Part shown: positions 16,452 through 26,288 of the stretch, piece after piece
Layout of the letters: every line of letters starts with the position of its first letter
Position numbering within the stretch: the stretch's first letter is position 1
Assembly: GCA_963788285.1 (NCBI GenBank)
Contig: CAWBGB010000014.1
Location: forward strand, 186,001 to 250,000
From: Alicyclobacillus_A sp963788285
GTDB taxonomy: Bacteria > Bacillota > Bacilli > Alicyclobacillales > Alicyclobacillaceae
Length of the DNA stretch: 64,000 nucleotides
Direction of reading: 5' to 3'
Position numbers and translations under genes: made by a program
The notes under the pieces: generated by a model
What the model saw: the letters and a program-made list of their open reading frames with translations, nothing else
Database searches by the model: none
Told to the model about the DNA's origin: nothing

Positions 16452-18110
16452 TTAGAAAATCGAAGGGCGATATTCTCCGAAGACGTCACGCAGTACATTG
16501 CAGATTTCGCCAACGGTGGCGTAAGCCCGAACAGCGTCGATAATCAGTGGCATTAAGTTTTGATTGGTCTGTGCGCCTTGTTTCAGTGCATCAAGCGCCC
16601 GTCGCCACGGCTCCTTTGCGCGTTCCCTACGCAATTTCCCAAGAGCCTCCGCTTGCTTCCGGCCGAGCGATGGATCCACCCGGAGCAGTTCCGGCTGCAC
16701 TTCGTTGTCAAGCTTGAATTTATTCACGCCGACGACGATTTGGTCACCGCGTTCAATGGCCATTTGCGTGTCGTACGCAGCCTTGTGGATCTCCTTTTGG
16801 AGGTATCCCTGTTCAATTGCGGCGACGGCACCGCCGAGTTCATCGATGTAGTTGATGTAGGCCCATGCGCGCTCCTCAATCGCGTCGGTGAGCGACTCGA
16901 CGTAGTAGCTGCCCGCGAGCGGATCGACCGTATCTGTGATACCGCTTTCGTACGCGAGAATTTGTTGTGTCCGCAAGGCGACTCGAGCTGAATCTTCCGT
17001 TGGCAGTGCTAGCGCCTCGTCCCGTGAATTCGTATGAAGACTCTGTGTTCCGCCCAGAACGGCGGCCATCGCTTGCACGGTGACTCGCACAATATTGTTG
17101 TCTGGTTGTTGCGCCGTAAGCGTACTGCCGGCTGTCTGCGTGTGAAAGCGCAGTTGCATCGACTTCGGTGACGTCGCGTGGAAGCGTTCCTTCATAATCT
17201 TCGCCCACATGCGACGCGCCGCCCGAAACTTTGCAATCTCTTCGAAGAAATCGTTATGCGCATTAAAGAAGAACGAGAGCCGCGGTGCAAAATCGTCAAC
17301 GGCAAGACCTTTGGCCAACGCTGCTTCGACGTACGCAATGGCGTTTGCCAGCGTGAAGGCCACTTCCTGTACCGCCGTTGAACCAGCTTCTCGAATGTGA
17401 TAGCCGCTGATGGATATGGTGTTCCAATTCGGAACTTCCTGTGAACAGAACTCGAAAATGTCCGTGATGAGCCGCATCGAGGGCTTCGGCGGGAATATGT
17501 ATGTTCCGCGCGCCACGTACTCTTTCAAGATATCGTTCTGGATGGTCCCGGAAACCTTGTTCCAAGGTACCCCCTGTTTCTCGGCCACCACCAGGTACAT
17601 CGCCAGCAACACAGACGCAGGCGCGTTAATAGTCATGGACGTGCTGACTTTGTCCAGCGGAATGCCGGCAAGTAGCGTCTCCATGTCCAGCAGCGAAGAA
17701 ATGGAGACTCCCACTTTTCCGACTTCTCCGCGAGAAAAAGGATGATCCGCGTCGTAGCCAATTTGCGTAGGCAAGTCAAATGCAGTGCTGAGGCCGGTTT
17801 GCCCCTGTTCCAACAAGTAGCGGAATCGGCGGTTGGTCTCTTCTGCGGAACCGAACCCCGCGTATTGCCGCATGGTCCAGTACCGTCCGCGGTACATCGT
17901 CGGCTGAATGCCGCGCGTGTACGGGTACTCGCCTGGGAAGCCGAGTTTATCGAGGTATTCCTGTTCAGACTGGATGCCGTCTTTCGGTAGATACAATCGC
18001 TGAATTGGGATATCCGACGCGTTGACAAACTCGGACTTTCGCTCCGGTCGTTTGGCGACCGCTTTGTCAGTCTTATCTCGCCATTGTTGATACTCGCGCT
18101 CTATCGACAT
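16452..18110 (-). CDS. mcmA: Methylmalonyl-CoA mutase, substrate-binding (large) subunit
   Basis: This 552-residue TIM-barrel subunit lacks a cobalamin domain, which is on the next gene. Typical segments are seen: YPYTRGIQPTMYRGRYWTMR, QYAGFGSAEETNRRFRYLL, FDLPTQIGYDADHP and GGTQSLHTNS. The two-polypeptide form isomerises (R)-methylmalonyl-CoA and succinyl-CoA, the end of propionyl-CoA breakdown from valine, isoleucine and odd-chain acids. ATG 18110 has TTGAGG upstream; the frame continues four codons to a TTG. Succinyl-CoA could also run backwards to provide propionyl units. Confidence 0.95.
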   Translation of the reverse strand: MSIEREYQQWRDKTDKAVAKRPERKSEFVNASDIPIQRLYLPKDGIQSEQEYLDKLGFPGEYPYTRGIQPTMYRGRYWTMRQYAGFGSAEETNRRFRYLLEQGQTGLSTAFDLPTQIGYDADHPFSRGEVGKVGVSISSLLDMETLLAGIPLDKVSTSMTINAPASVLLAMYLVVAEKQGVPWNKVSGTIQNDILKEYVARGTYIFPPKPSMRLITDIFEFCSQEVPNWNTISISGYHIREAGSTAVQEVAFTLANAIAYVEAALAKGLAVDDFAPRLSFFFNAHNDFFEEIAKFRAARRMWAKIMKERFHATSPKSMQLRFHTQTAGSTLTAQQPDNNIVRVTVQAMAAVLGGTQSLHTNSRDEALALPTEDSARVALRTQQILAYESGITDTVDPLAGSYYVESLTDAIEERAWAYINYIDELGGAVAAIEQGYLQKEIHKAAYDTQMAIERGDQIVVGVNKFKLDNEVQPELLRVDPSLGRKQAEALGKLRRERAKEPWRRALDALKQGAQTNQNLMPLIIDAVRAYATVGEICNVLRDVFGEYRPSIF

Positions 18111-18180
18111 GGCACGCCTCAACCTCTCCCCTGTCCTGTGGTCGTGCAGACGTCACGGTTGACTTACTTCCGTTGCCGGC

Positions 18181-18264
18181 CTACGACGCCGCTAAGTACC
18201 CAAACTCCCCCATCGCGATAACCGCTATCGCGACCATGATCCCAGCTGTCCAAGCCAAGCTCAT
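18181..18264 (-). CDS. Possible 27-residue single-span membrane peptide
   Basis: In the 190-base gap between lipB and mcmA a short frame starts at ATG 18264, behind AGGTGG with 6-base spacing, and ends at TAG 18181. The peptide begins MSLAWTAG and is almost wholly hydrophobic through residue 18, then GEFGY and a short tail, as in a single membrane helix. The ribosome site is as good as those of the neighbouring real genes. Small size and lack of known homologues leave it unproven. Confidence 0.45.
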   Translation of the reverse strand: MSLAWTAGIMVAIAVIAMGEFGYLAAS

Positions 18265-18300
18265 GTTTTCCCACCTCTCCTCCGTCAACTCAACGTCCTA

Positions 18301-18992
<692 letters not shown>

Positions 18993-18996
<4 letters not shown>

Positions 18997-20018
18997 CGCG
19001 CTGTCCCCCCGTCCGCCACAGAAGCTGTGTTCACGGCAGAATCACTGCCCCGCCTCGCCAAGTGCACAGCTCGCTCTTCAGCACTGAGCGACTGCAAGGG
19101 CAAACCGTTCGCGCGCTGTACTTGTTCATGTGCATGATACGAGCTGCGCACCATTGGACCGGACTCTACGTGCGCGAATCCTCGCTTCAGGCCTTCACCA
19201 CGCAATCTCAGAAACTCTGTTGGCGTGTAAAACTTCTCGACCAACAAGTGTTTTTTGGTGGGCTGCAAGTACTGTCCAATCGTGAGGATGTCGACGCCTA
19301 CCGCCCGCAAATCGTCCATGGTCTCCAGAATCTCTTCAAACGTCTCACCAAGGCCGACCATGATGCTCGATTTCGTGCGGATATCCGGGCGCATTTCCTT
19401 GGCCCTGCGGAGAAGTTCCAGAGTCCGGTCGTATTTCGCCTTGGAGCGGACCTTGTCGGACAACCGTCGTACAGTTTCCACATTGTGATTCAGAATGTCC
19501 GGGGAGGCATCCATCACCGTTTTCAATGCGTCCCAATTGCCCATGAAGTCCGGGATCAAGACTTCCACACCGCACCCTGGAACGCGCTCGCGGATGGCGC
19601 GAATGGTGGCTGCAAAAATGGCGGCACCGCCATCCTCCAAGTCGTCGCGCGCCACGCTCGTCACCACCACGTGTTGGAGGCCCATGTCCACCACGGCGTC
19701 CGCAACACGCTTCGGCTCCTGCCAGTCGAGCTCTGTGGGCTTACCACTGTGGACCGCGCAAAAACGACATGCGCGAGTACAGATGTCTCCGAGAATCATA
19801 AACGTCGCAGTTCTATGTTCCCAACACTCGAAGATATTCGGACAGCGCGCTTCTTCGCACACGGTATGCAAAGATTTGCCACGCATGATCTGTTTCAGAT
19901 CTTGGTAGTTTGGCCCCGTCTTGACCTTGATTTTCAACCAATCCGGTCGTGAGGCCTTCTGTTCTTTCATGATTTGCTCTTTGATTCGCTGCTTTTCCAG
20001 AAACTTTGATTCTGTCAT
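18993..20018 (-). CDS. lipA: Lipoyl synthase
   Basis: LipA is a radical SAM enzyme that inserts two sulfurs into octanoyl groups on lipoyl domains. The 341-residue protein shows both iron-sulfur motifs: auxiliary cluster C54-x4-C59-x5-C65 and radical SAM cluster C80-xxx-C84-xx-C87. ATG 20018 follows GGAAGG; an upstream in-frame start exists without a ribosome site. It is coupled to lipB by overlap and lies 128 bases after bkdB, so assembly of lipoate is tied to branched-chain dehydrogenase expression. Confidence 0.97.
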
Positions 20019-20091
20019 GTCTTCACATCCTTCCGTATGAGAACGACGGATGTCCCTGTTCTCCACTCCTAGTGTAAATCATCCAGGAAAC

Positions 20092-20123
20092 ATGTCAAAG
20101 GATGGCGCTGGTTGCACCATCCC
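20092..20123 (-). terminator. Weak hairpin between bkdB and lipA
   Basis: On the minus strand GGATGGTGC pairs with GCGCCATCC (20100-20122, one mismatch) and is followed by TTTGACATGTTT. It could partly terminate bkd transcripts before lipA; the T-tract is short. Confidence 0.35.
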
Positions 20124-20146
20124 GTAACTTCTTCACCGGACGTGTC

Positions 20147-21451
20147 TTAGAACAACACGGTGTCATTCCCAAAAGACTGCAAGCGTTCTTTCACGGCTTT
20201 CAGGAACTGTCCAGCGACCCAGCCATCCAACAATCGATGATCCAGTGACAGGCAGAGGTTGACCATGCTTCTCACAGCAATGGCATCGTTGACAACAACA
20301 GGCCGTTTGACGATGGATTCGACCGAGAGGATGGCAGCCTGCGGCGCGTTGATAATCGGCTGCGACAAGATGGATCCGAACGCCCCTGTGTTGTTGACGG
20401 TAAATGTACCACCTTGCACGTCCTGAAGCGCAAGCCGCCCCGATCGCGCTTTGGCTGCCAGTTCGTTCACCGCGTGTGCAAGGCCAGCGATACTCAGTCT
20501 GTCTGCATTGTGGATCACAGGCACCACGAGCGCGTCATCCGTGGCTACCGCGATGGAAATGTTGATCCGCTTGTGCAAGTGAATTTTGTCATCCACCCAG
20601 GACGCATTCAACATCGGATACTGCTTGAGCGCATCGACCACCGCCTTAATGAAAAACGGCAGGTACGTCAAATCGACGCCTTCTTTGCGTTTGAAATCCG
20701 CCTTGACACGTTGGCGGAAGGCCACCAGTTCCGAAACATCCGCCTCCACCATGGTCCAGGCATGCGGCGCGTTGTGCTTGCTTTCGACCATTCGACGCGC
20801 AATGGTCTTACGGATTGGGCTAGGCTCCAGCACTTCCACGTCTTCACCAGGTCGCCCGGCTTCCGTATGTACACTGGGACGAGCGGCTTCGTCACGAGAC
20901 ACTGCTGACGCGACGGTCACGTCGCTTTCCGCAGGCACCGCCTCAGATATCAGAGCCGAATCCGCTTGCGTAGGCGAAGGAGTAGCATTTCTTCCTGCTT
21001 CAATCGCGGCCAACACGTCCTTGCGAGTAATCCGTCCGCCCTCTCCTGTTCCGGAAATGGTAGATAAATCGATATTGTGTTCCTCCGCCAGCCGTAAGAC
21101 GGCGGGTGAGAAGCGGCTGCGGCCAGTGGCAGCACGCAGTGCCGACGTAGACGATGTTTCGGTATGGTGCGTGACTGGCGCAGCGTCGTCGGCTGGCTGC
21201 GCATCGCCCTGCTCACCAGCTTCCGCAATGCGACAAAGGACGGTCCCGACCTTGACCGTCTGCCCCTCCTGCACGAGGATTTCTGTCAACGTTCCCTCAA
21301 AATCAGATGGAACTTCCGCGTTGACCTTGTCCGTCATCACCTCAACAAGAGGTTCGTACTTAGACACTTTGTCGCCGACGTTCTTGAGCCACTTGCCGAT
21401 GGTCCCTTCTGTTACACTCTCGCCCAGTTGAGGCATTTTTACATCCGGCAT
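20147..21451 (-). CDS. bkdB: Branched-chain 2-oxo acid dehydrogenase E2 (dihydrolipoyl acyltransferase)
   Basis: This E2 core of 434 residues has an N-terminal lipoyl domain with the modified lysine in EVMTDKVNAEVPSD (residues about 38-51), an Ala/Ser/Pro-rich linker, a peripheral subunit-binding domain (SPAVLRLAEEHNIDLSTISG, about 115-134), and a catalytic acyltransferase domain ending with the active-site HRLLDGW. It accepts branched acyl groups from E1 and passes them to CoA. As last of lpdV-bkdAA-bkdAB-bkdB it completes the complex. The choice of branched-chain rather than pyruvate or 2-oxoglutarate complex rests on the leucine dehydrogenase and bkdR context and the E1 likeness. Confidence 0.93.
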   Translation of the reverse strand: MPDVKMPQLGESVTEGTIGKWLKNVGDKVSKYEPLVEVMTDKVNAEVPSDFEGTLTEILVQEGQTVKVGTVLCRIAEAGEQGDAQPADDAAPVTHHTETSSTSALRAATGRSRFSPAVLRLAEEHNIDLSTISGTGEGGRITRKDVLAAIEAGRNATPSPTQADSALISEAVPAESDVTVASAVSRDEAARPSVHTEAGRPGEDVEVLEPSPIRKTIARRMVESKHNAPHAWTMVEADVSELVAFRQRVKADFKRKEGVDLTYLPFFIKAVVDALKQYPMLNASWVDDKIHLHKRINISIAVATDDALVVPVIHNADRLSIAGLAHAVNELAAKARSGRLALQDVQGGTFTVNNTGAFGSILSQPIINAPQAAILSVESIVKRPVVVNDAIAVRSMVNLCLSLDHRLLDGWVAGQFLKAVKERLQSFGNDTVLF

Positions 21452-21484
21452 GCACGATGACTCCTTCCAATCCTTCGACTCGCC

Positions 21485-22468
21485 CTAAAACTTCGCCAGG
21501 GCGCGCATCTCCTGCGCGACTTTTTCGGTGTTCAACATGTACGCCTTTTCCAACGTGGGACTAAACGGCATGGCAGGCACTTCCGGGCCCGCCAGTCGCC
21601 GAATCGGCGCGTCCAAGTCGAACAAAGCGTGCTCCGCGATAATAGCGGAAACTTCCGCTCCGACGCCACAAACCTTGTTGTCTTCATGGACAATCAAGAC
21701 TTTCCCTGTTCTCCGCGCTGCCTCCAGGATGGCTTGTTCATCCAGCGGCCGTAGTGTACGCAAGTCTAGAATGTGCGTCGAGATGCCCTCTTTTTCCAAA
21801 TGCGAGGCGGCATCGAGCGCCAGGTGAACACCCAGTCCGTAGGTGATAACGGTGATGTCGTCGCCTTCGCGACGCACCGCGGCCCTGCCAATCGGAGTGG
21901 AGTACTCTCCCTCCGGCACTTCTCCTCGAATGGAACGGTAGAGTTTCTTGTGTTCAAAAAACAGAACCGGATCGGGATCACGAATCGCGGACACCAACAG
22001 CCCCTTCGCGTCTTCCGGCGTGGACGGCGTGACAATTTTGAGACCAGGAACGTGTGTGAACAGCGCCTCCACGCTCTGGGAGTGGTACAGTGCACCGTGA
22101 ATGCCGCCTCCGTACGGAGCGCGTATGACAATCGGACAATTCCAGTCGTTGTTGGACCGATATCGGAACTTCGCTGCTTCCGAAATAATTTGGTTCACGG
22201 CAGGCAGGATGAAGTCCGCGAACTGAATTTCCGCAACCGGTATCATTCCAGCCGCGGCCGCCCCAATGGCAACACCGACAATCGCAGATTCCGTCAACGG
22301 GAAATCCAATACGCGGTACTCCCCAAACTGTTCAATGAGGCCAGCCGTCACGCGAAAGACGCCGCCACGGACCCCAACGTCTTCGCCCAGTACAAAGACA
22401 CGCTCGTCACGCGCCATTTCCTCCTGGAGTGCATCGTGAATGGCTTCAATGTATTGCTTAACGGCCAT
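21485..22468 (-). CDS. bkdAB: Branched-chain 2-oxo acid dehydrogenase E1 beta
   Basis: This 327-residue transketolase-like subunit forms a heterotetramer with E1 alpha. The start MAVKQYIEAIHDALQEEM, the VLGEDVG cofactor-contact segment and PLTESAIVGVAIGAAAAG are typical of BkdAB. It helps bind thiamine diphosphate and the 2-oxo acids made from leucine, valine and isoleucine. Its start overlaps the E1 alpha frame by 11 bases, indicating coupled translation at equal amounts. Confidence 0.95.
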   Translation of the reverse strand: MAVKQYIEAIHDALQEEMARDERVFVLGEDVGVRGGVFRVTAGLIEQFGEYRVLDFPLTESAIVGVAIGAAAAGMIPVAEIQFADFILPAVNQIISEAAKFRYRSNNDWNCPIVIRAPYGGGIHGALYHSQSVEALFTHVPGLKIVTPSTPEDAKGLLVSAIRDPDPVLFFEHKKLYRSIRGEVPEGEYSTPIGRAAVRREGDDITVITYGLGVHLALDAASHLEKEGISTHILDLRTLRPLDEQAILEAARRTGKVLIVHEDNKVCGVGAEVSAIIAEHALFDLDAPIRRLAGPEVPAMPFSPTLEKAYMLNTEKVAQEMRALAKF

Positions 22469-23474
22469 GGTTCACTGCCTCCTCAGCATAAACGTAGTGC
22501 GTCAAGGTAGCTGGATCCGCGTGCGGTGCCTTTTCGGCGTATGCCGTCGCCTCGTTCACTTCGTCCAATGCCCTCTTGCGAAGCGCCGCGTCCTTTTCTT
22601 CCGTTAGCAGGCCGACATCCAGCAAATACTGCTTTAACCGAACGATGGAGTCACCCCGCTTGGCCTCCTCCACCTCTTCCCGAGTCCGGTATGAGCGGTC
22701 GTCATCATCACTCGAATGCGGTACCAGACGATATGTCTTGGCTTCAACGAGCGTAGGCCCTCCACCATTCCGCGCTTTCTCCACAGCCGCCTTCATCACG
22801 CGGTATACTTCGAGCGGGTCCATGCCGTCCACAACTACACCTTCAAACCCGTAGCCCGCCGCCCGATCCGCGACGTTTTTACAAGCCAGCTGTTTACTCT
22901 CTGGTACCGAGATGGCGTACCGGTTGTTTTCACAAAAAAAGATGACCGGTAATTTATGGATTCCAGCGAAATTTGCCGCTTCGTGAAAATCCCCCTGATT
23001 GCTCGTTCCTTCACCAAAGGACACGTAGGCAACAAAATCCTCACCGCGCATCTTCGCTGCCAGTGCTGCCCCGACCGCGTGTGGAATCTGTGTCCCTACT
23101 GGGCTGGATCCCGTGATGATCCGGCGCTTCCTATCTCCAAAGTGCCCAGGCATCTGACGACCGCCGCTGTTCGGATCTTCAGGCTTTCCAAAGGCGGATA
23201 ACAACTCCGACTTTGCTGTATGCCCGTATATGAGCACCAAGCACAAATCCCGATAGTACGGCGCGATATAGTCCTTTGAAGGGTCCAGCGCAAATCCCGC
23301 GCCAGCCTGCGCTCCTTCCTGACCTTGGCACGAAATGACAAACGGGATCTTCCCAGCGCGATTCAACAGCCACATACGCTCGTCCACAGTACGCGCCAGT
23401 ACCATGTACCAGTACATGTCCAGCACTTGCTGGTCGGTCAGTCCCAATTCGATATGACGAACCTTGTCTGTCAT
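22458..23474 (-). CDS. bkdAA: Branched-chain 2-oxo acid dehydrogenase E1 alpha
   Basis: This thiamine diphosphate-dependent decarboxylase subunit has 338 residues. It is close to Bacillus BkdAA through ERMWLLNRAGKIPFVISCQG, GRQMPGHFGDRKRRIITGSS and the cofactor motif FGEGTSNQGDFHEAANF (GDG-type with the later N residues). The phosphorylation-loop-like PHSSDDDDRSYRTREEVEEA is also conserved. It makes the acyl group for E2 from leucine-, valine- and isoleucine-derived oxo acids, supplying isobutyryl-, isovaleryl- and 2-methylbutyryl-CoA both for catabolism and as fatty-acid primers. Confidence 0.96.
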   Translation of the reverse strand: MTDKVRHIELGLTDQQVLDMYWYMVLARTVDERMWLLNRAGKIPFVISCQGQEGAQAGAGFALDPSKDYIAPYYRDLCLVLIYGHTAKSELLSAFGKPEDPNSGGRQMPGHFGDRKRRIITGSSPVGTQIPHAVGAALAAKMRGEDFVAYVSFGEGTSNQGDFHEAANFAGIHKLPVIFFCENNRYAISVPESKQLACKNVADRAAGYGFEGVVVDGMDPLEVYRVMKAAVEKARNGGGPTLVEAKTYRLVPHSSDDDDRSYRTREEVEEAKRGDSIVRLKQYLLDVGLLTEEKDAALRKRALDEVNEATAYAEKAPHADPATLTHYVYAEEAVNHGR

Positions 23475-23507
23475 CGGCGTTACGCCTCCTCCGCTTGTAC
23501 CGAACGT

Positions 23508-24929
23508 TTACGAATGTATAGCCACTCCGTCCACGGCGAGCGCCGCTTCACCCAGTACTTCCGATAGCGTCGGATGGGGATGAATGGTGTGCCCGACTTC
23601 CCACGGTGTGGCGTTAAGCACTCTGGCCAACGCTGCTTCAGAGATCAGATCAGTGACGTGCGGACCGACCATATGCACACCCAGCACATCATCCGTATCT
23701 GCATCTGCAACAATCTTCACGAAACCATCCGCTTCTCCGAAAACGAGCGCCTTGCCGATGGCCCGAAACTGGAACTTCCCTACTTTCACAGTGTAGCCAC
23801 GTTCCTTCGCTTCGGCCTCCGTCAATCCGACGCTCGCCACTTCCGGGCGACTGTACGTGCACTTTGGAATCATACTGTAATCGATGGGTCGCGGCGACCG
23901 TCCCGCCATGACCTCCACGGCGTGGATCCCTTCGTGCGCCGCAACGTGAGCAAGTTGCAACCCGCCGATAACATCGCCGATGGCAAAGATATTTTCTTCC
24001 GCCGTTCGGTAGTGTTCATCGACTACAATGGCACCGCGCTCGAGCTTGACTTCCGTCGCCTCCAGCCCGATGTTCTCGATCAATGGGGCACGACCGACAG
24101 CCACCAGCATCAGCTCCGCAGAGAGTCTCTCCCGCTCAGTACCCAACTCCACCTCAATGCTCACACCAGCAGACTTGTCGAGTGTCTCCGGCAAAACCTT
24201 GGCACCCGTCTTGATGCGAACGCCGCGCTTCTTCAAAATGCGCGCCGTTTCTACAGAAATGTCTTCGTCTTCCAATGGCAGGATGTGCGGCAGATACTCC
24301 ACCAACGTCACTTCCACGCCGAAGTCTCTGAGCATGGAAGCCCACTCCACACCGATAGCACCCGCGCCGACAATGATGACCGACGCCGGAAGCCGCTCCA
24401 GTTGCAGGGCGTGATCACTGGAAAGTACCTTTTGGCCGTCAAACTCCAGCCCAGGCAACGACTTGGGTTGAGAACCGGTTGCAATCAACGTAAAACGGGG
24501 CGACAAAATCTGCGTTTCGCCGTTTTCGTGCTCCACGGAGACCGCGCCGGCCTGTGGGGAGAAGATGGAAGGCCCCATCACCCGACCAATGCCATGAATC
24601 ACGTCCACTTCGTTCTTTTTCATTAAAAATTGAACACCTTTGTGCAGTTGGTCTACGATGTTCGCCTTCCTCGCCATCGCTTTGGACAGATTCAGGGCCG
24701 GCGAAGCCAACTCGACCCCGTATCTGTCCGCCTCTTTGGCGGTCGCGAACACTTCAGCGGTTCGGAGCAATGCTTTGCTCGGAATACACCCGCGGTGTAG
24801 ACAAGTACCCCCCAGTTTATCTCTCTCCACAACAGCTACCTTTAGGCCAAGTTGCGCTGCCCGAATGGCGGCAACGTACCCTGCGGTGCCGCCACCCACA
24901 ATCACCACATCGTAATTCGTCTCTGACAT
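23508..24929 (-). CDS. lpdV: Dihydrolipoyl dehydrogenase (E3) of the bkd complex
   Basis: This flavoprotein of 473 residues reoxidises dihydrolipoamide with NAD. The FAD-binding GGGTAGYVAAIRAAQLG, the redox disulfide in GGTCLHRGCIPSK, the NAD-binding VGAGAIGVEWASML and the catalytic HPHPT-LSE near the C-terminus are all intact. It lies 24 bases after leucine dehydrogenase and 33 before bkdAA. Its place in the bkd operon, as in Bacillus lpdV, supports a dedicated E3. Confidence 0.96.
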   Translation of the reverse strand: MSETNYDVVIVGGGTAGYVAAIRAAQLGLKVAVVERDKLGGTCLHRGCIPSKALLRTAEVFATAKEADRYGVELASPALNLSKAMARKANIVDQLHKGVQFLMKKNEVDVIHGIGRVMGPSIFSPQAGAVSVEHENGETQILSPRFTLIATGSQPKSLPGLEFDGQKVLSSDHALQLERLPASVIIVGAGAIGVEWASMLRDFGVEVTLVEYLPHILPLEDEDISVETARILKKRGVRIKTGAKVLPETLDKSAGVSIEVELGTERERLSAELMLVAVGRAPLIENIGLEATEVKLERGAIVVDEHYRTAEENIFAIGDVIGGLQLAHVAAHEGIHAVEVMAGRSPRPIDYSMIPKCTYSRPEVASVGLTEAEAKERGYTVKVGKFQFRAIGKALVFGEADGFVKIVADADTDDVLGVHMVGPHVTDLISEAALARVLNATPWEVGHTIHPHPTLSEVLGEAALAVDGVAIHS

Positions 24930-24953
24930 CGAATTATTGTCCTCCCGGATAAG

Positions 24954-26045
24954 TCAGCGGTTGAGCGCGGATTTTGCCCCTTGCACAAACGTGCTCCGCA
25001 CCTTACGCATTTGCTCAATGCGTGTCTCAGCCATCCGATCCGCCGCGCGATACGTCGGCAGGTTTTCCCGCTTCGCTATATTGTAGATTTCCGTCATGAT
25101 ATTGTAAATTTGTTCCACTTTCTTTTTCGCGCGCTCAGCGTTATATCCTTCCAATTCGTCGGCTACGTTGATGAGGCCTCCAGCGTTAATGACGTAGTCC
25201 GGCGCATACAGAATCCCGCGTTCGTGCAAACGGTCTCCGTGGCGTTCTTCCGCCAACTGGTTGTTCGCCGAACCCGCTACAGCGGAGCAGCGCAGACGTT
25301 CAACGGTGTCATCGTTAATGACCGCGCCAAGCGCACACGGTGAAAAAATATCGCAGTCCACTTCAAAAATCTCTGCGGGAGATACGATGCGCGCACCCAA
25401 CTCCATCTGTGCCCGCTTCAGTGCGTCCTGATTGATATCGGTGACAATCAAATTCGCGCCTGCGGCGTGCAGATGTTGGGCCAGAGAATAGCCCACACTG
25501 CCAAGCCCCTGAATGGCGACCGTCTTGCCCGCCAGGTCGTCCGTCCCGAGGACTTCCTTAGCCGTGGCCTGAATACCTCGGAAGACGCCGAACGCTGTCA
25601 CTGGACTCGGATTGCCACTGGATCCATACGCCTGTGAAATCCCTGTTACGTAGTTGGTCTCCATGTGAATCGTATCCATGTCGTGAACGTTCGTACCCAC
25701 GTCTTCCGCCGTGATGTACCGTCCGTTCAGGCTCTGGATAAACCGCCCCAGAGCACGGAACAACGCCTCCGACTTGTCTGTCTTCGGATTGCCGATGACG
25801 ACCGTTTTGCCGCCTCCAAGATTCAATCCGGCCGCCGCTGCTTTATACGTCATGCCGCGTGCCAAGCGCAGCGCGTCCATGATAGCATCCTCTTCATTCG
25901 CATACGTCCACATCCGGCACCCGCCTAACGCAGGCCCCAACGTCGTATCGTGGATGACGATGATGGCTTTCAACCCGGATGCCTCATCCTGACAAAACAC
26001 CACTTGTTCGTAATCATACTTTTCGAGATACTGAAACAGTTGCAT
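24954..26045 (-). CDS. bcd: Leucine dehydrogenase
   Basis: This member of the Glu/Leu/Phe/Val dehydrogenase family (363 residues) catalyses NAD-dependent oxidative deamination of leucine, valine and isoleucine to 2-oxo acids. The N-terminal catalytic domain has the glycine-rich LGPALGGCRMW and the active lysine in AAAAGLNLGGGKTVVIG; the C-terminal Rossmann domain has GLGSVG. ATG 26045 lies behind AAGGAGG with 11-base spacing; the frame continues 72 codons upstream through the promoter region and is not coding there. It is the first gene of the bkd operon and directly follows the sigma-54 promoter. Confidence 0.95.
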   Translation of the reverse strand: MQLFQYLEKYDYEQVVFCQDEASGLKAIIVIHDTTLGPALGGCRMWTYANEEDAIMDALRLARGMTYKAAAAGLNLGGGKTVVIGNPKTDKSEALFRALGRFIQSLNGRYITAEDVGTNVHDMDTIHMETNYVTGISQAYGSSGNPSPVTAFGVFRGIQATAKEVLGTDDLAGKTVAIQGLGSVGYSLAQHLHAAGANLIVTDINQDALKRAQMELGARIVSPAEIFEVDCDIFSPCALGAVINDDTVERLRCSAVAGSANNQLAEERHGDRLHERGILYAPDYVINAGGLINVADELEGYNAERAKKKVEQIYNIMTEIYNIAKRENLPTYRAADRMAETRIEQMRKVRSTFVQGAKSALNR

Positions 26046-26142
26046 GGCAAACCTTGCCTCCTTGTCATTCCACACCTTAGAATAGCAAAAAGAACTCCAA
26101 ATCCAAACTTGACCGTAAAACAAACGCCACATTCCTATCTCA

Positions 26143-26158
26143 TGCAAGAGACGTGCCA
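26143..26158 (-). promoter_or_regulatory. Sigma-54 (SigL) -24/-12 promoter of the bkd operon
   Basis: The minus strand reads TGGCACGTCTCTTGCA, an exact match to the sigma-54 consensus TGGCAC-N5-TTGCW. It lies 98 bases before the leucine dehydrogenase start and downstream of bkdR, which encodes a sigma-54 activator. In Bacillus the bkd operon is also SigL- and BkdR-dependent. Confidence 0.9.
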
Positions 26159-26199
26159 AACTCACCGCATGCCCAGACAAGCCACTCGCCCGGCGAATA

Positions 26200-26238
26200 G
26201 CGCAAAATATTGCACGTGGAGCGTGCAATATTTTGCGC
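26200..26238. promoter_or_regulatory. Perfect 17-bp inverted repeat, probable BkdR enhancer site
   Basis: GCGCAAAATATTGCACG (26200-26216) is followed after five bases by its exact reverse complement (26222-26238). A related half-site, GTGCAAATTATCGC, begins at 26242. The element is centred about 69 bases upstream of the -24/-12 promoter. This is the usual arrangement for an enhancer bound by a Fis-type helix-turn-helix activator such as BkdR; it also lies close to the bkdR stop codon. Confidence 0.75.
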
Positions 26239-26288
26239 ACTGTGCAAATTATCGCAAGCAAGCGTTTTCATTTTGTAACGCGCTTACG

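Noticed and set aside
23574..24626. 350-codon plus-strand open frame
   Set aside because: Antisense to lpdV; arises from GC-rich codon structure.
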